Part shown: one piece after another, positions 9,650-16,856 of the stretch
How the letters are laid out: each line of letters begins with the position of its first letter
Position numbering within the stretch: position 1 is the first letter of the stretch
NCBI RefSeq assembly: GCF_027484545.1
Contig: NZ_JAIXST010000323.1
Location: 1-35,423, forward strand
Origin: Runella sp.
Lineage (GTDB): Bacteria > Bacteroidota > Bacteroidia > Cytophagales > Spirosomataceae
Length of the DNA: 35,423 nucleotides
Reading direction: 5' to 3'
Made by a program: the position numbers and the translations under genes
Notes under the pieces: generated by a model
The model's database searches: none
Seen by the model: only the letters and a program-made list of their open reading frames with translations
Told to the model about the DNA's origin: nothing

Positions 9650-10312
9650 TTATTTCAATAATTCCTGTACAAATTCAAAATGAGGCTGTTCTTCAAAAAT
9701 AGCCTTCAGGGGAATGTCAAACGACAAGAAAACAAAGGAATGAATCGTCCCTTCGTCTGTTTTTTTGACAAGCACATATTCACCATTCACCAAATGATAC
9801 TGCTCTACTACCTGACTTTCAGCATCTATGATCCAGTATTCTTCGACTCCGTGCGCTGCATAATCCTTAAATTTAATTCCTCGGTCCCGCTCTTCAGTAG
9901 ATTCTGAAACTACTTCTACCACAAAATCAGGAACCGGGAAAAGAGCTTGGTTAGGCTCAATCAAATCTGCTTTTTCTTTCTTAAAAAACATCACATCGGG
10001 CTCGTAGTCATTTCGAGTAAACCGCGCCATGACTTTTTCATGCGTAACTCGCCCTAACTGATGTTTTAGCGCATAAAGGCTAAAAATCCGAAACACATTA
10101 TCACTTATCAACGCATGTCTGCTTCTTACAGGTGAGTGTACAATCATCTCACCATTAATAAATTCTGCCTTCACATCAGCAGTTATTTCGTCATAAAAGC
10201 TTTCTCTACGGGATTGTTCTTCCTGTAGTTTGGTTTGTGCCTTTTCAATGACTTTAAAAGCGTCAGGACTATCCAGCAGCAATTCCAATAGGCTAACCGA
10301 TTTTTCCATCAT
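9650..10312 (-). CDS. Uma2 family (DUF820) restriction-endonuclease-fold protein
   Basis: A 220-residue member of the Uma2/DUF820 family, which has a PD-(D/E)XK fold. Visible family signatures are AEFINGEMIVHSPVRSRHALI, YEPDVMFF, VPDFVVEVVSEST, then RDRGIKFKDYAAHGVEEYWIIDAE. The D of EPDV and the ExVSxST block supply the catalytic carboxylates typical of the fold. The N-terminus has about 45 extra residues (LLELLLDSPDAFKVIEKAQ) before the core. Function is unknown for the family; these genes multiply in Cytophagales and cyanobacteria. It begins 5 bases after ccmE and probably shares its transcript, although it has no known role in cytochrome maturation. Either of the first two ATG codons could be the start. 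Confidence 0.88.
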   Translation of the reverse strand: MMEKSVSLLELLLDSPDAFKVIEKAQTKLQEEQSRRESFYDEITADVKAEFINGEMIVHSPVRSRHALISDNVFRIFSLYALKHQLGRVTHEKVMARFTRNDYEPDVMFFKKEKADLIEPNQALFPVPDFVVEVVSESTEERDRGIKFKDYAAHGVEEYWIIDAESQVVEQYHLVNGEYVLVKKTDEGTIHSFVFLSFDIPLKAIFEEQPHFEFVQELLK

Positions 10313-10317
10313 GATTT

Positions 10318-10752
10318 TTACATTCTTTTAGCCGTTGCTTCTTTAAAATCAGGCTTTTCGTTGGTGTATTTTGAAGGGCATTTCATCAGGATTTTATTGC
10401 ATTCAAAATGGTCTCCCTGCATCCGACCAATCACAACCACTTGCTCGGACTTATCAAAATCCTGCGGTTTGGGGCTCAGATAAACCACTTTTTTCACAAC
10501 TTTATTGGTATCCACCAGCATAAACTCAAAGTGGTTTACATCCATTACAGGATCGTATTTCATACCCACAATTTGACCAGTGACGTCTTTTTTGAGTTTT
10601 CCCACTACGTGTATTTCGGTAGTCTCTCCCTCCTTCGCCAATTCTTCTGCTTCGGTAAAGTTGGAGTAGGTACTTGCGTTGCCATAGGTGGAAACGATAA
10701 TTCCAATGGCGATCGCAATGACGATAAGTCCGAAAATGTGTACTTTTTTCAT
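10318..10752 (-). CDS. ccmE: Cytochrome c maturation protein CcmE, CxxxY type
   Basis: A 144-residue heme chaperone anchored by one N-terminal membrane helix (IFGLIVIAIAIGIIVST), with an OB-fold domain outside the membrane (EIHVVGKLKKDV, FEFMLVDTNK, VVVIGRMQGDHFECNKILMKCPSKY). Classical CcmE binds heme covalently through histidine in an HxxxY motif. Here that position is cysteine: C125-P-S-K-Y129. CxxxY variants are known in some archaea and Desulfovibrio. It lies 21 bases after the dead vapC and 5 bases before the Uma2 gene. Length and layout are normal for the family. Confidence 0.9.
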   Translation of the reverse strand: MKKVHIFGLIVIAIAIGIIVSTYGNASTYSNFTEAEELAKEGETTEIHVVGKLKKDVTGQIVGMKYDPVMDVNHFEFMLVDTNKVVKKVVYLSPKPQDFDKSEQVVVIGRMQGDHFECNKILMKCPSKYTNEKPDFKEATAKRM

Positions 10753-10773
10753 TTTGTTACTGATTTTTGATTT

Positions 10774-11177
10774 TTACTGCCAAAGGCGTTTGATGCCGTA
10801 TTCTTCAAAAAGTTTTTCTTTTGTAATGATAGTTAAATTTTCGCTTAAAGCCTGTGCTATCAACGTTCTGTCAAATGGGTCGGGGACGCCCAGTCACGGT
10901 GGTGAAATGGCAGTTGGGATAATGTAATAGTATGCCTTATATCAATAGGTGAAAAATTAGAAAGTCCATTCTCTACAGCCCAATTTTTAACTTCTTCAAA
11001 TGGAAGTCCTAAATCCATTTTATTGATATTTATTTTAATAGCCATTTCCCAAAAAGACACGAGACTAACATAACAATTTTTATAGTCCGTTAAGATTATT
11101 TCTCTTGCCTTCTCTGAAAGCATAGAATCACCTTTCATAAACCAAATAATTGCATGAGTATCTATCAAATAAGTCAT
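10774..11177 (-). pseudogene. PIN-domain VapC toxin, frameshifted by a 14-bp insertion
   Basis: The gene starts as a normal PIN toxin: MTYLIDTHAIIWFM carries the first catalytic aspartate (D6) and SLVSFWEMAIK the conserved glutamate (E44). The frame then runs from LPFHHRD into WASPTHLTER and stops at 10860. Removing 14 bases at about 10880-10893 restores HHRDPFDRTLIAQAL, the standard third PIN motif, and the frame continues through ENLTIITKEKLFEEYGIKRLWQ-type sequence to a stop at 10774, giving 129 residues, the normal length. As written the C-terminal catalytic aspartates are lost, so the toxin should be inactive. Its start overlaps the vapB stop in ATGA. Confidence 0.88.
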
Positions 11178-11386
11178 GGATACATATACTCTTTAAAGTC
11201 TTCAAGAGGTTCGTCAAAATCATCAGACATAACAATTTTGCCTTTAAAACTCCCAAATACCGGTTTTTTCTCTTGAGGTTTATCAAGAGACTCTTTACTT
11301 ATTAAAGAATCCACCAAATTCTCTACTTCTGCCTGTTTTTCAGGTGGAAGTTTTTCAATTTTCGCTACTAAATCTAAGATGCTCAT
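11174..11386 (-). CDS. DUF2281-type antitoxin (VapB-like)
   Basis: A 70-residue protein starting MSILDLVAKIEKLPPEKQAE and ending MSDDFDEPLEDFKEYMYP, the typical C-terminus of the DUF2281 family that is paired with PIN toxins. The start at 11386 is chosen because it gives the normal family length and because its ATG overlaps the ccmD stop in ATGA; an in-frame extension upstream would simply read through ccmD in another frame. It would neutralise the VapC toxin encoded directly downstream (start also overlapping in ATGA), but that toxin gene is broken. It therefore appears to be an orphan antitoxin carried inside the ccm transcript. Confidence 0.85.
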   Translation of the reverse strand: MSILDLVAKIEKLPPEKQAEVENLVDSLISKESLDKPQEKKPVFGSFKGKIVMSDDFDEPLEDFKEYMYP

Positions 11387-11628
11387 TTCTTCAATTGTTT
11401 TTCCAGTTTGGACACTTTTCGATCCATACTCACCAAAAATGCAATAATCCCCACAAAGAGGGTTGAAATCACCGCCACCACTACCCAAATTTTTCCATCG
11501 GCCCGCATTTGGTCAGCCATAGCTACTTCCTGTTTAACAGATTGTTGGGCAAAGAGGTTTAGTGACAACACAAAATTTATAAGGGTAAAAACGGCAACGC
11601 TTACTTTATTTTTCATTGTTAAAATCAT
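11383..11628 (-). CDS. ccmD: CcmD family protein
   Basis: An 81-residue protein with an N-terminal hydrophobic segment (VAVFTLINFVLSLNLFAQQ, signal-like), the block MADQMRADGKIWVVVAVISTLFVGIIAFLV forming one membrane helix, and a charged tail DRKVSKLEKQLKK. This small helix plus Lys/Glu tail is the pattern of the Bacteroidota CcmD family, which helps release heme-loaded CcmE from the CcmABC complex. The start at 11628 overlaps the stop of the upstream gene in ATGA; a second ATG (MKNKV) lies 12 bases downstream and is a reasonable alternative. Its own stop overlaps the vapB start. Confidence 0.82.
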   Translation of the reverse strand: MILTMKNKVSVAVFTLINFVLSLNLFAQQSVKQEVAMADQMRADGKIWVVVAVISTLFVGIIAFLVSMDRKVSKLEKQLKK

Positions 11629-12299
11629 TTAATTTTTGTTCTTTCATTTTCTCTCCAAAGTACATACCCTAATTTAAAACCTGCCGAAATATGTGGCCAA
11701 ATTTCAGTTGTGTTAGGACGAACACGGTCAAAAGCGGTATCGCCACTACTTATCATTCCGATTTTCTTCTCATTAATTAATTTTACATTTGAATAGTGCA
11801 GGCGAATGCCCAATCCGGCAAAAATTTCTAAACGAGTATTTTTGCTAAAATTATAAAGAACTCCAAATTTCGAAGCTGTTCCAAAGCTAATGCGACTGTA
11901 CTCGGCTCTCTCAAAGTGATAACTTATCGAATCTTGTTTAGACAGTCCGTTTCGTAAACGATAATTATCATTTATCAAAAACACTTCTTGGGCAAAATAC
12001 CATTCCGGATTTGGCCCCGGGGTAATATACCATCTAAATTCCTGCCGCCATTTATAATTAGTATGATAGTACTGTTCTCCCGAACAGGACAGACACTTGA
12101 ACCCATATCTTAATCCACTCAAATTAGTCCCTATTTCAGTGTTAATACCAAAGCTTTTTTTAGGGCGATATTCTAACCCAAATTGCCAGGCAGGACTCGT
12201 AAGAGACATCAAGCTACTGGGGGTAAACTTAAAAGTAAGCTTATCATATCCAACAGACTGACTTTGAGCTAAAAATGGCATTATAAACCATAAAAACAC
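11625..12299 (-). CDS. Outer-membrane beta-barrel-like protein with a non-ATG start
   Basis: A protein of about 224 residues with a hydrophobic N-terminus (FLWFIMPFLAQSQS) that looks like a signal peptide ending near AQS. It then shows alternating strands rich in aromatic residues and glycine (WQFGLEYRPKKSFGINTEIG, WYFAQEVFLINDNYR, LEIFAGLGIRLHYS, ISAGFKLGYVLW), as in small outer-membrane barrels. No family was recognised. No ATG precedes the signal segment: GTG at 12299 is the listed start. Reading upstream in frame, only ATT and ATA occur before the in-frame ccmC stop codon; an ATA at 12320 sits where an ATG would add the missing lysines (EKGEKI). It separates ccmC from ccmD, where it has no obvious role. 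Confidence 0.65.
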   Translation of the reverse strand: MFLWFIMPFLAQSQSVGYDKLTFKFTPSSLMSLTSPAWQFGLEYRPKKSFGINTEIGTNLSGLRYGFKCLSCSGEQYYHTNYKWRQEFRWYITPGPNPEWYFAQEVFLINDNYRLRNGLSKQDSISYHFERAEYSRISFGTASKFGVLYNFSKNTRLEIFAGLGIRLHYSNVKLINEKKIGMISSGDTAFDRVRPNTTEIWPHISAGFKLGYVLWRENERTKIK

Positions 12300-12320
12300 A
12301 ATTTTTTCACCCTTTTCTAT

Positions 12321-12977
12321 TTAATCTTCTATTTCGCTCACTCTCCGTATCCGCACCCGCAACGTAGCAATCCAAGTGCCCAAAAGCGCCCATCCAATCA
12401 CGGCAGGGTAAAAAACCCGGCGCATTTGGCTGTCCATGTCATAATCGCTGAACGCTGGATTTCCGCCATTGCCCGGATGTAACGAATCGGTCAGGCGAGG
12501 CAATATAAAGATGAGCGGAATGAATACGGAAAAAGCTAAGATATTATAAACTGCCGAAATCCGAGCGCGTCGCTGTTCGTCTTCAAATGACCCGCGTAAA
12601 ATCAAATACGCAAAATACATCAACATACTAATAGCTACACTGTTGAGTTTGGGGTCATTGGGCCAAGGGTCACCCCAGGTAAAAGTAGCCCAAATAGAAC
12701 CTGTAGCACAACCAAGAATACCAAGCAAAATAGCGACATTTGTAAACTCTACCGACTTGATGTCATAACTAAGGTCGTTGCTGCGCAAATAACGTACTGC
12801 GTTAAAAACCGAAGTACTCAGCATCGCAATCATTGCAAACCACATCGGAACGTGAAAATAGACATTACGGATGCTTTCATTCAGAATAGCCCGACGGGGC
12901 ACGGTTCCCATCAGTCCAAAGTAAATTGTGTAGCTCAAAAGGATGACCGCTACTATTTTCCACCAGTTATTCTTCAT
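12321..12977 (-). CDS. ccmC: Heme exporter protein CcmC
   Basis: A 218-residue polytopic inner-membrane protein of the heme-handling family, which loads heme onto CcmE. Two periplasmic heme-ligand histidines are visible: H42 in NVYFHVPMW and H167 in DSLHPGNGG. Between them lies a WWD-like block (IWATFTWGDPWPNDPKL, residues about 95-111), a variant of the classical tryptophan-rich motif. Then FEDEQRRARISAVYNI precedes further membrane segments. It starts 28 bases after ccmB and runs to 21 bases before the barrel-like gene; all are minus-strand and probably one transcript. Confidence 0.92.
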   Translation of the reverse strand: MKNNWWKIVAVILLSYTIYFGLMGTVPRRAILNESIRNVYFHVPMWFAMIAMLSTSVFNAVRYLRSNDLSYDIKSVEFTNVAILLGILGCATGSIWATFTWGDPWPNDPKLNSVAISMLMYFAYLILRGSFEDEQRRARISAVYNILAFSVFIPLIFILPRLTDSLHPGNGGNPAFSDYDMDSQMRRVFYPAVIGWALLGTWIATLRVRIRRVSEIED

Positions 12978-13005
12978 TGGGTTGTTATCTTCTATTACTT
13001 CAAAA

Positions 13006-13668
13006 TCAACTTCTCCACAAATAAGGAAACAAAATTAAAGACAAAGTTACGACAATCGCATCCAATGCCAACAATACCAACACTTCATCACTGCTTGCAC
13101 TGCGGTCAAGGCCATCCATGGCATTTTTGGCCAGTTTCATAACCATCAAAAGCATCGGAATAATAACGGGAAAACTCAAAATTGCCATCAACGCACCGTT
13201 GTTTTCTGCTTTAGAAGCAATGCCCGCTACCATCGTCAGTGACGAAGCAAATCCAATACTTGATAAGACAATGGTGAGCAGATACATGGGCAAATCCCCG
13301 ACGGGATTCCCCATCACAAACGCATAAAACCCAAAACCTGCCAACGACAAAATCAACATCAGAACCGAATTGTACAGAATTTTGGAAAGAATAATTCCCT
13401 GCGGGCTCGCCAACGTGTAATAGTACAACAGCCGTCCGGCGCGTTCTTGGGTAAAACTCTTTGAAACGGCATTAACCGCCGTAAAAAGAAGAATAATCCA
13501 GAAAAGTGTATTCCAGGTGATGGGTGTCAGTTGATTGGATTTGAGTCGGAAACTCAGGTAACAAACAAATACGGTGCTTACAATGTACAACAACATCCCG
13601 TTAAGGGCGTAACGTTGCCGCCATTCCAGCGTGATTTCTTTTCCGATAAGCGTGCGAAGTTCTTGCAT
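13006..13668 (-). CDS. ccmB: Heme exporter protein CcmB
   Basis: A 220-residue membrane protein, the permease subunit of the CcmAB ABC transporter that releases heme-loaded CcmE. The N-terminus LRTLIGKEITLEWRQRYALNGMLLY is typical, followed by about six membrane segments (ITWNTLFWIILLFTAVNAVSKSF, GIILSKILYNSVLMLILS, LPMYLLTIVLSSIGFASSLTMVAG). SFTQERAGRLLYYYTLASPQ is a conserved cytoplasmic segment. It is the first gene of the cluster visible here. No ccmA ATPase lies next to it, so the ATPase must be elsewhere. A TAATTTTG (13683-13676, minus strand) lies 7 bases before the start and may be the -7 element, though no good -33 was found. Confidence 0.9.
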   Translation of the reverse strand: MQELRTLIGKEITLEWRQRYALNGMLLYIVSTVFVCYLSFRLKSNQLTPITWNTLFWIILLFTAVNAVSKSFTQERAGRLLYYYTLASPQGIILSKILYNSVLMLILSLAGFGFYAFVMGNPVGDLPMYLLTIVLSSIGFASSLTMVAGIASKAENNGALMAILSFPVIIPMLLMVMKLAKNAMDGLDRSASSDEVLVLLALDAIVVTLSLILFPYLWRS

Positions 13669-13732
13669 TGATGGACAAAATTACGACACAAACCAACGCG
13701 TTGTACTGAGTTAAGTCATTAGTTTTTAATTT

Positions 13733-14890
13733 TTATCCTGCCAACACCTCTTTTGCCCGCTTCCACCAAATCAAATAACCCAACGAAGCCACCGCAAGTA
13801 CAGCCGACACATAGAACGCAAAAGGGATATTGGCTATTTTTCCACCGTACCACCACCCTGACCACCAGGCCCCTACACCGATTCCTGCCTCCAGCGCAAT
13901 GTACATCGTAGCCAATGCTCGGCCTCGGTAATCGGGATGGCTCAAGTCAATGGCCCAAGCCGTCAAAGTGGGAGTATTCAGTCCCCACGAAAAACCAAAT
14001 AAAACAGCAGCCGTCCAAAAACCGAAAGCGGATTGAGTGAAACCTAAAATGGACATCCCAATTGCCAAAATAACCGTGGAAACAATCATCACAGAGACAC
14101 GTCCATAAATATCGGAGGACTTACTCGCCACTACTCGAATGAGTAATGAAGCAACAGTATAGACCGTAAAAAACAGTCCTTTGTTATGCACCCCTACCGT
14201 TTTGCTTAAATCAGGAATCAACGTCAGAATCACTCCAGATGAGAAGGAAACACAAAACATGACCAGAAAAACGCTGAAAACGCGCGGCTCAAATAGGTCA
14301 TAGCGAGTTATTTTGAACAACTTCCAACTGAAAGGTACTTTCTCAACCAATGTTTCTTTCATATTGAGCAAGATCAAAATAGAAAACAACGCAAAAGAAG
14401 ACGCCACATAAAACATGGGGTTGATGCCAAACGAGGTCGTTAGAAAACTCCCGATGGCAGGCCCGATGGACATCCCGGTAGCAGTAAAAATCCCCAGCAT
14501 TCCGGCCGCTTCTCCCCGACGATTTTCGGGGATGATGTCCGCTACGTAAGCTGCCGTAGCGGTGGGTTTTGTACCGGTAGAAAATCCGTGCAGAAAACGC
14601 AACAGCAAAAATCCCCAAACGACATGTACAAAAGGGTACACTAAACTGCAAACACAACACACCAACGACCCAAAAGCCATGACCGGTACGCGCCCGATGG
14701 AATCGGTGAGCTTCCCGCTAAAAGGCCGCGAAAGACCGGCTGTTAATGTAAAAAGAGCAATGATCAATCCGATATGTTGTTGCCCGCCCATGGCAGTCAG
14801 GTAATCGGGCAGTTCGGGAATCATCATTTGAAAACTGGCTGAAAACAGGAAGTTACTGAGACAAAGCAGCCAAAATTGAAGATTGTACAT
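13733..14890 (-). CDS. MFS transporter
   Basis: A 385-residue major facilitator protein with about 12 membrane helices. The loop 2-3 motif is visible as GKLTDSIGRVPVM (G-x-x-x-D-x-x-G-R), and a second copy in the other half as KSSDIYGRVSVM. The segment LRFLHGFSTGTKPTATAAYVADIIPENRRGEA is typical of drug/metabolite efflux members (DHA-like). The C-terminus ends in a short basic tail. The substrate cannot be deduced. It is a single gene bounded upstream by a terminator hairpin and lies 64 bases from the ccmB start downstream. Confidence 0.88.
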   Translation of the reverse strand: MYNLQFWLLCLSNFLFSASFQMMIPELPDYLTAMGGQQHIGLIIALFTLTAGLSRPFSGKLTDSIGRVPVMAFGSLVCCVCSLVYPFVHVVWGFLLLRFLHGFSTGTKPTATAAYVADIIPENRRGEAAGMLGIFTATGMSIGPAIGSFLTTSFGINPMFYVASSFALFSILILLNMKETLVEKVPFSWKLFKITRYDLFEPRVFSVFLVMFCVSFSSGVILTLIPDLSKTVGVHNKGLFFTVYTVASLLIRVVASKSSDIYGRVSVMIVSTVILAIGMSILGFTQSAFGFWTAAVLFGFSWGLNTPTLTAWAIDLSHPDYRGRALATMYIALEAGIGVGAWWSGWWYGGKIANIPFAFYVSAVLAVASLGYLIWWKRAKEVLAG

Positions 14891-14914
14891 AACGAACGGT
14901 GGGGAATGAAAAAA

Positions 14915-14961
14915 GAAAAAGGACCGAAAGACGCTTTGGGTGTATCTTTCAATCCTTTTTC
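14915..14961 (-). terminator. Rho-independent terminator downstream of the dead Uma2 gene
   Basis: On the minus strand, 14961-14945 and 14931-14915 form a 17-bp stem with two G-U pairs and a 13-base loop, followed by TTTTTTC. It lies about 20 bases after the Uma2 pseudogene stop and before the MFS gene. Confidence 0.8.
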
Positions 14962-14980
14962 ATGCTTTTTATTTTTGTGG

Positions 14981-15602
14981 TTATCTGATTCTAAAAACGG
15001 TTTCCGGCAAATCCTCGGTATTGACGTATAAGTCACGGAGCAGTAATTCTGCCCCAATCGTTTCTAAACGCACGGTCAAATCCAATGATTTTCCTTCAAA
15101 GACTAACGACCAAATTCCCTCGGTACTTTTTCGCCAAAGTTCTGCGCGAGTCTATTAAAAGATATTCTCTAAACGTCGGAATATCACGGTAAAGTTCAAA
15201 TTTCTCACCTTTGTCGTAGTTGGCCGTACTTTGTGAAAGCACTTCAATCAGCAAGACAGGGTTAGTCAAACTGCCGGTTTGTGTGTCGGAGAATTCAGGT
15301 TTCCCACAAACCACCACTACATCAGGGTAACTATAAAGCCCATTGGAAGGAATAAAAACCCGTTGGTCGCTTGAATAAGAGCGGCACGATTTTTTTTTCA
15401 AAAAAGCTCCAATTTAAATAGACAAATTTTCTCTTATCGCATTATGCGCCGGCTTTGCCCCCGCCATTGCTTCGGAGGTATCTCCTTCAAAATCGCCCAG
15501 GGGGTAGATTTGACCATCGAAGTATTCGCTTTTATAAGACGCCTTTTCTTCCAATTCCAAATATTCTTCGGGCGTGTAGTATTTTTTAGGAAGTGCAGTC
15601 AT
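14981..15602 (-). pseudogene. Uma2 family (DUF820) pseudogene
   Basis: The 5' part encodes MTALPKKYYTPEEYLELEEK and MAGAKPAHNAIRENLSI, then TAA at 15414-15416. The same frame continues as [20 protein letters not shown], so this is a nonsense change (a Glu codon is the likely original). The frame goes on through [38 protein letters not shown] and REYLLIDSR. At about 15141-15152 it shifts; the +1 frame then carries [15 protein letters not shown] and DLTVRLETIGAELLL to a stop at 14981. Around LIDS a few residues present in relatives appear to be missing, so the second lesion is probably a small deletion. The catalytic block is intact in sequence, but no full-length product is possible. Confidence 0.87.
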
Positions 15603-15608
15603 AAAATC

Positions 15609-15655
15609 AACTTTGTCAAAGGCTACGCGCCTCGGTTTATAACTTTGACAAAGTT
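15609..15655. repeat. Inverted repeat with 13-bp arms upstream of the dead Uma2 gene
   Basis: AACTTTGTCAAAG (15609-15621) and CTTTGACAAAGTT (15643-15655) are perfectly complementary with a 21-base loop. Each arm is itself nearly palindromic. It may be an operator, a hairpin in the Uma2 leader or a dispersed repeat. Confidence 0.7.
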
Positions 15656-15689
15656 AAAAAAAACAAACAAATTTAATACATAAGAAAAT

Positions 15690-15718
15690 TTGGCATATAG
15701 AAATGTCATGTATATTTG
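15690..15718 (+). promoter_or_regulatory. Bacteroidota-type promoter of the padR gene
   Basis: TTG (15690-15692), 18 bases, then TATATTTG (15711-15718) matches the TTG...TAnnTTTG consensus. The expected transcription start falls at or next to the ATG at 15723, so the message may be leaderless. This also argues against the longer start at 15690, which would lie inside the promoter. Confidence 0.65.
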
Positions 15719-15722
15719 CAGT

Positions 15723-16061
15723 ATGCAACAACAAACCTACCTCAAAGGCTGCCTAAGTGCCATCGTGCTGCAACTTTTGCAGGACAACAAACGCATGTAC
15801 GGCTACGAAATCACGCAAAAAGTACGCGAAATCACGGCGGGCGAGCTTCAACTTACCGAAGGGGCACTTTACCCAACTTTACACAAATTGGAAGCGGAAG
15901 GCGTACTTTCTACCGAAAATTCGTTGGTAGACGGGCGTAATCGAAAATATTACAAACTCACCGAAACCGGTCATCAACAAGCCCAAAGTGCCGTTTCTGA
16001 ATTGGCTGATTTTGTCTCTAACCTCCAAAAAATCCTAAACCTAAAACCTTCACTCGGATGA
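15723..16061 (+). CDS. PadR family transcriptional regulator
   Basis: A 112-residue winged-helix DNA-binding protein. The start at 15723 (MQQQTYLKGCLSAIVLQLL) is preferred because the upstream in-frame ATG is within the promoter. The family core is visible: RMYGYEITQKV, ELQLTEGALYPTLHKLEAEGVLS and DGRNRKYYKLTETGHQQ, which make the helix-turn-helix and wing. PadR proteins usually repress their own operon and a neighbouring membrane protein or efflux gene. The stop overlaps the start of the following membrane protein in ATGA, so the two are translationally coupled and probably form one regulatory unit. Confidence 0.9.
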   Translation: MQQQTYLKGCLSAIVLQLLQDNKRMYGYEITQKVREITAGELQLTEGALYPTLHKLEAEGVLSTENSLVDGRNRKYYKLTETGHQQAQSAVSELADFVSNLQKILNLKPSLG

Positions 16062-16774
16062 AGCTAACAACCGAACAAGTAGACCTTATTAGCAAAGAAA
16101 TAATCGAAGGCGGTATTAAATACCAAGACTTATATGAAGAATTGCTGGACCATTATATCTTGGCCATTGAAGACCGAATAGGTCATGGGCAGACTTTTGG
16201 AGAGGCGTTTGAAGAGGTGCATACTGACTTTATAAACTATAAACGCCCTTTGAGTGTGTGGGACCGCTATGATAGCGGAGGGAAACCTAAATTTGGATTA
16301 GTAAAACTGCAAGATGAATATCAAGACAATTTAACAGAAGAAATCTCCAAGAAGCATTGGCAAATCATGAAAAATTACTTTCGTTGGCCTACAATTGTAA
16401 CATCGCTCTTGGTAGGATTGCTTACATTTCAGTTTGCGTATCTTGTTCCACGTCAATATTTTAAATGGGTTATTGCTATTTGTGTATTTGCTCCCATTTT
16501 TCTGGTTTTACCCCAATTTATTTACGCTTTGTGGCTTTATATTTCCCGTCGGAGAAGATTCTTTATTTCATTGAAAGGCCATGCGATAAATCTAAGGCTT
16601 ACATTCATTCTGGGAATAGGGCAGATGGTCTTTCGAGTTCCTTTTAGCGATAATTATAGCATTCTCAAACAAGGACCTCTATCACTCGTTGCTGCTTTCA
16701 CCTGCTTTTACATCGCCTATTCCCTCAGTTTTTATCAACTCTACCGCGAACGGTTTAAAGCAAATAGGGTGTAA
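16058..16774 (+). CDS. PadR-coupled membrane protein of unknown function
   Basis: A 238-residue protein with a soluble N-terminal region (YEELLDHYILAIEDRIGHGQTFGEAFEEVH), then about four membrane segments (TIVTSLLVGLLTFQFAYLV, WVIAICVFAPIFLVLPQFIYALWLY, LRLTFILGIGQMVF, PLSLVAAFTCFYIAYSLSF). The helical N-terminal segment with LLDHY and G-x-x-F-x-E-A-F is a pattern often found in membrane proteins encoded directly after PadR regulators, analogous to the DUF1700/permease prefix domain. It is coupled to padR by an ATGA overlap. No biochemical function can be assigned. It faces glyS, and a hairpin lies between the two. Confidence 0.8.
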   Translation: MKLTTEQVDLISKEIIEGGIKYQDLYEELLDHYILAIEDRIGHGQTFGEAFEEVHTDFINYKRPLSVWDRYDSGGKPKFGLVKLQDEYQDNLTEEISKKHWQIMKNYFRWPTIVTSLLVGLLTFQFAYLVPRQYFKWVIAICVFAPIFLVLPQFIYALWLYISRRRRFFISLKGHAINLRLTFILGIGQMVFRVPFSDNYSILKQGPLSLVAAFTCFYIAYSLSFYQLYRERFKANRV

Positions 16775-16779
16775 AAAAT

Positions 16780-16847
16780 AACCACAGAGTAAGGGAGGAA
16801 CACAGAGAGAAAATCAATTATCTGTGGTTCTCCGCTTCTCTGTGGTT
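16780..16847. terminator. Imperfect hairpin between convergent genes (ACCACAGAG repeat)
   Basis: AACCACAGAG (16780-16789) pairs with CTCTGTGGTT (16838-16847), and most of the bases inside pair too. It lies between the membrane protein stop and the glyS stop and probably ends both transcripts. A related CACAGAG-rich element occurs at 29612-29717. Confidence 0.55.
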
Positions 16848-16856
16848 GAGAAAAAA

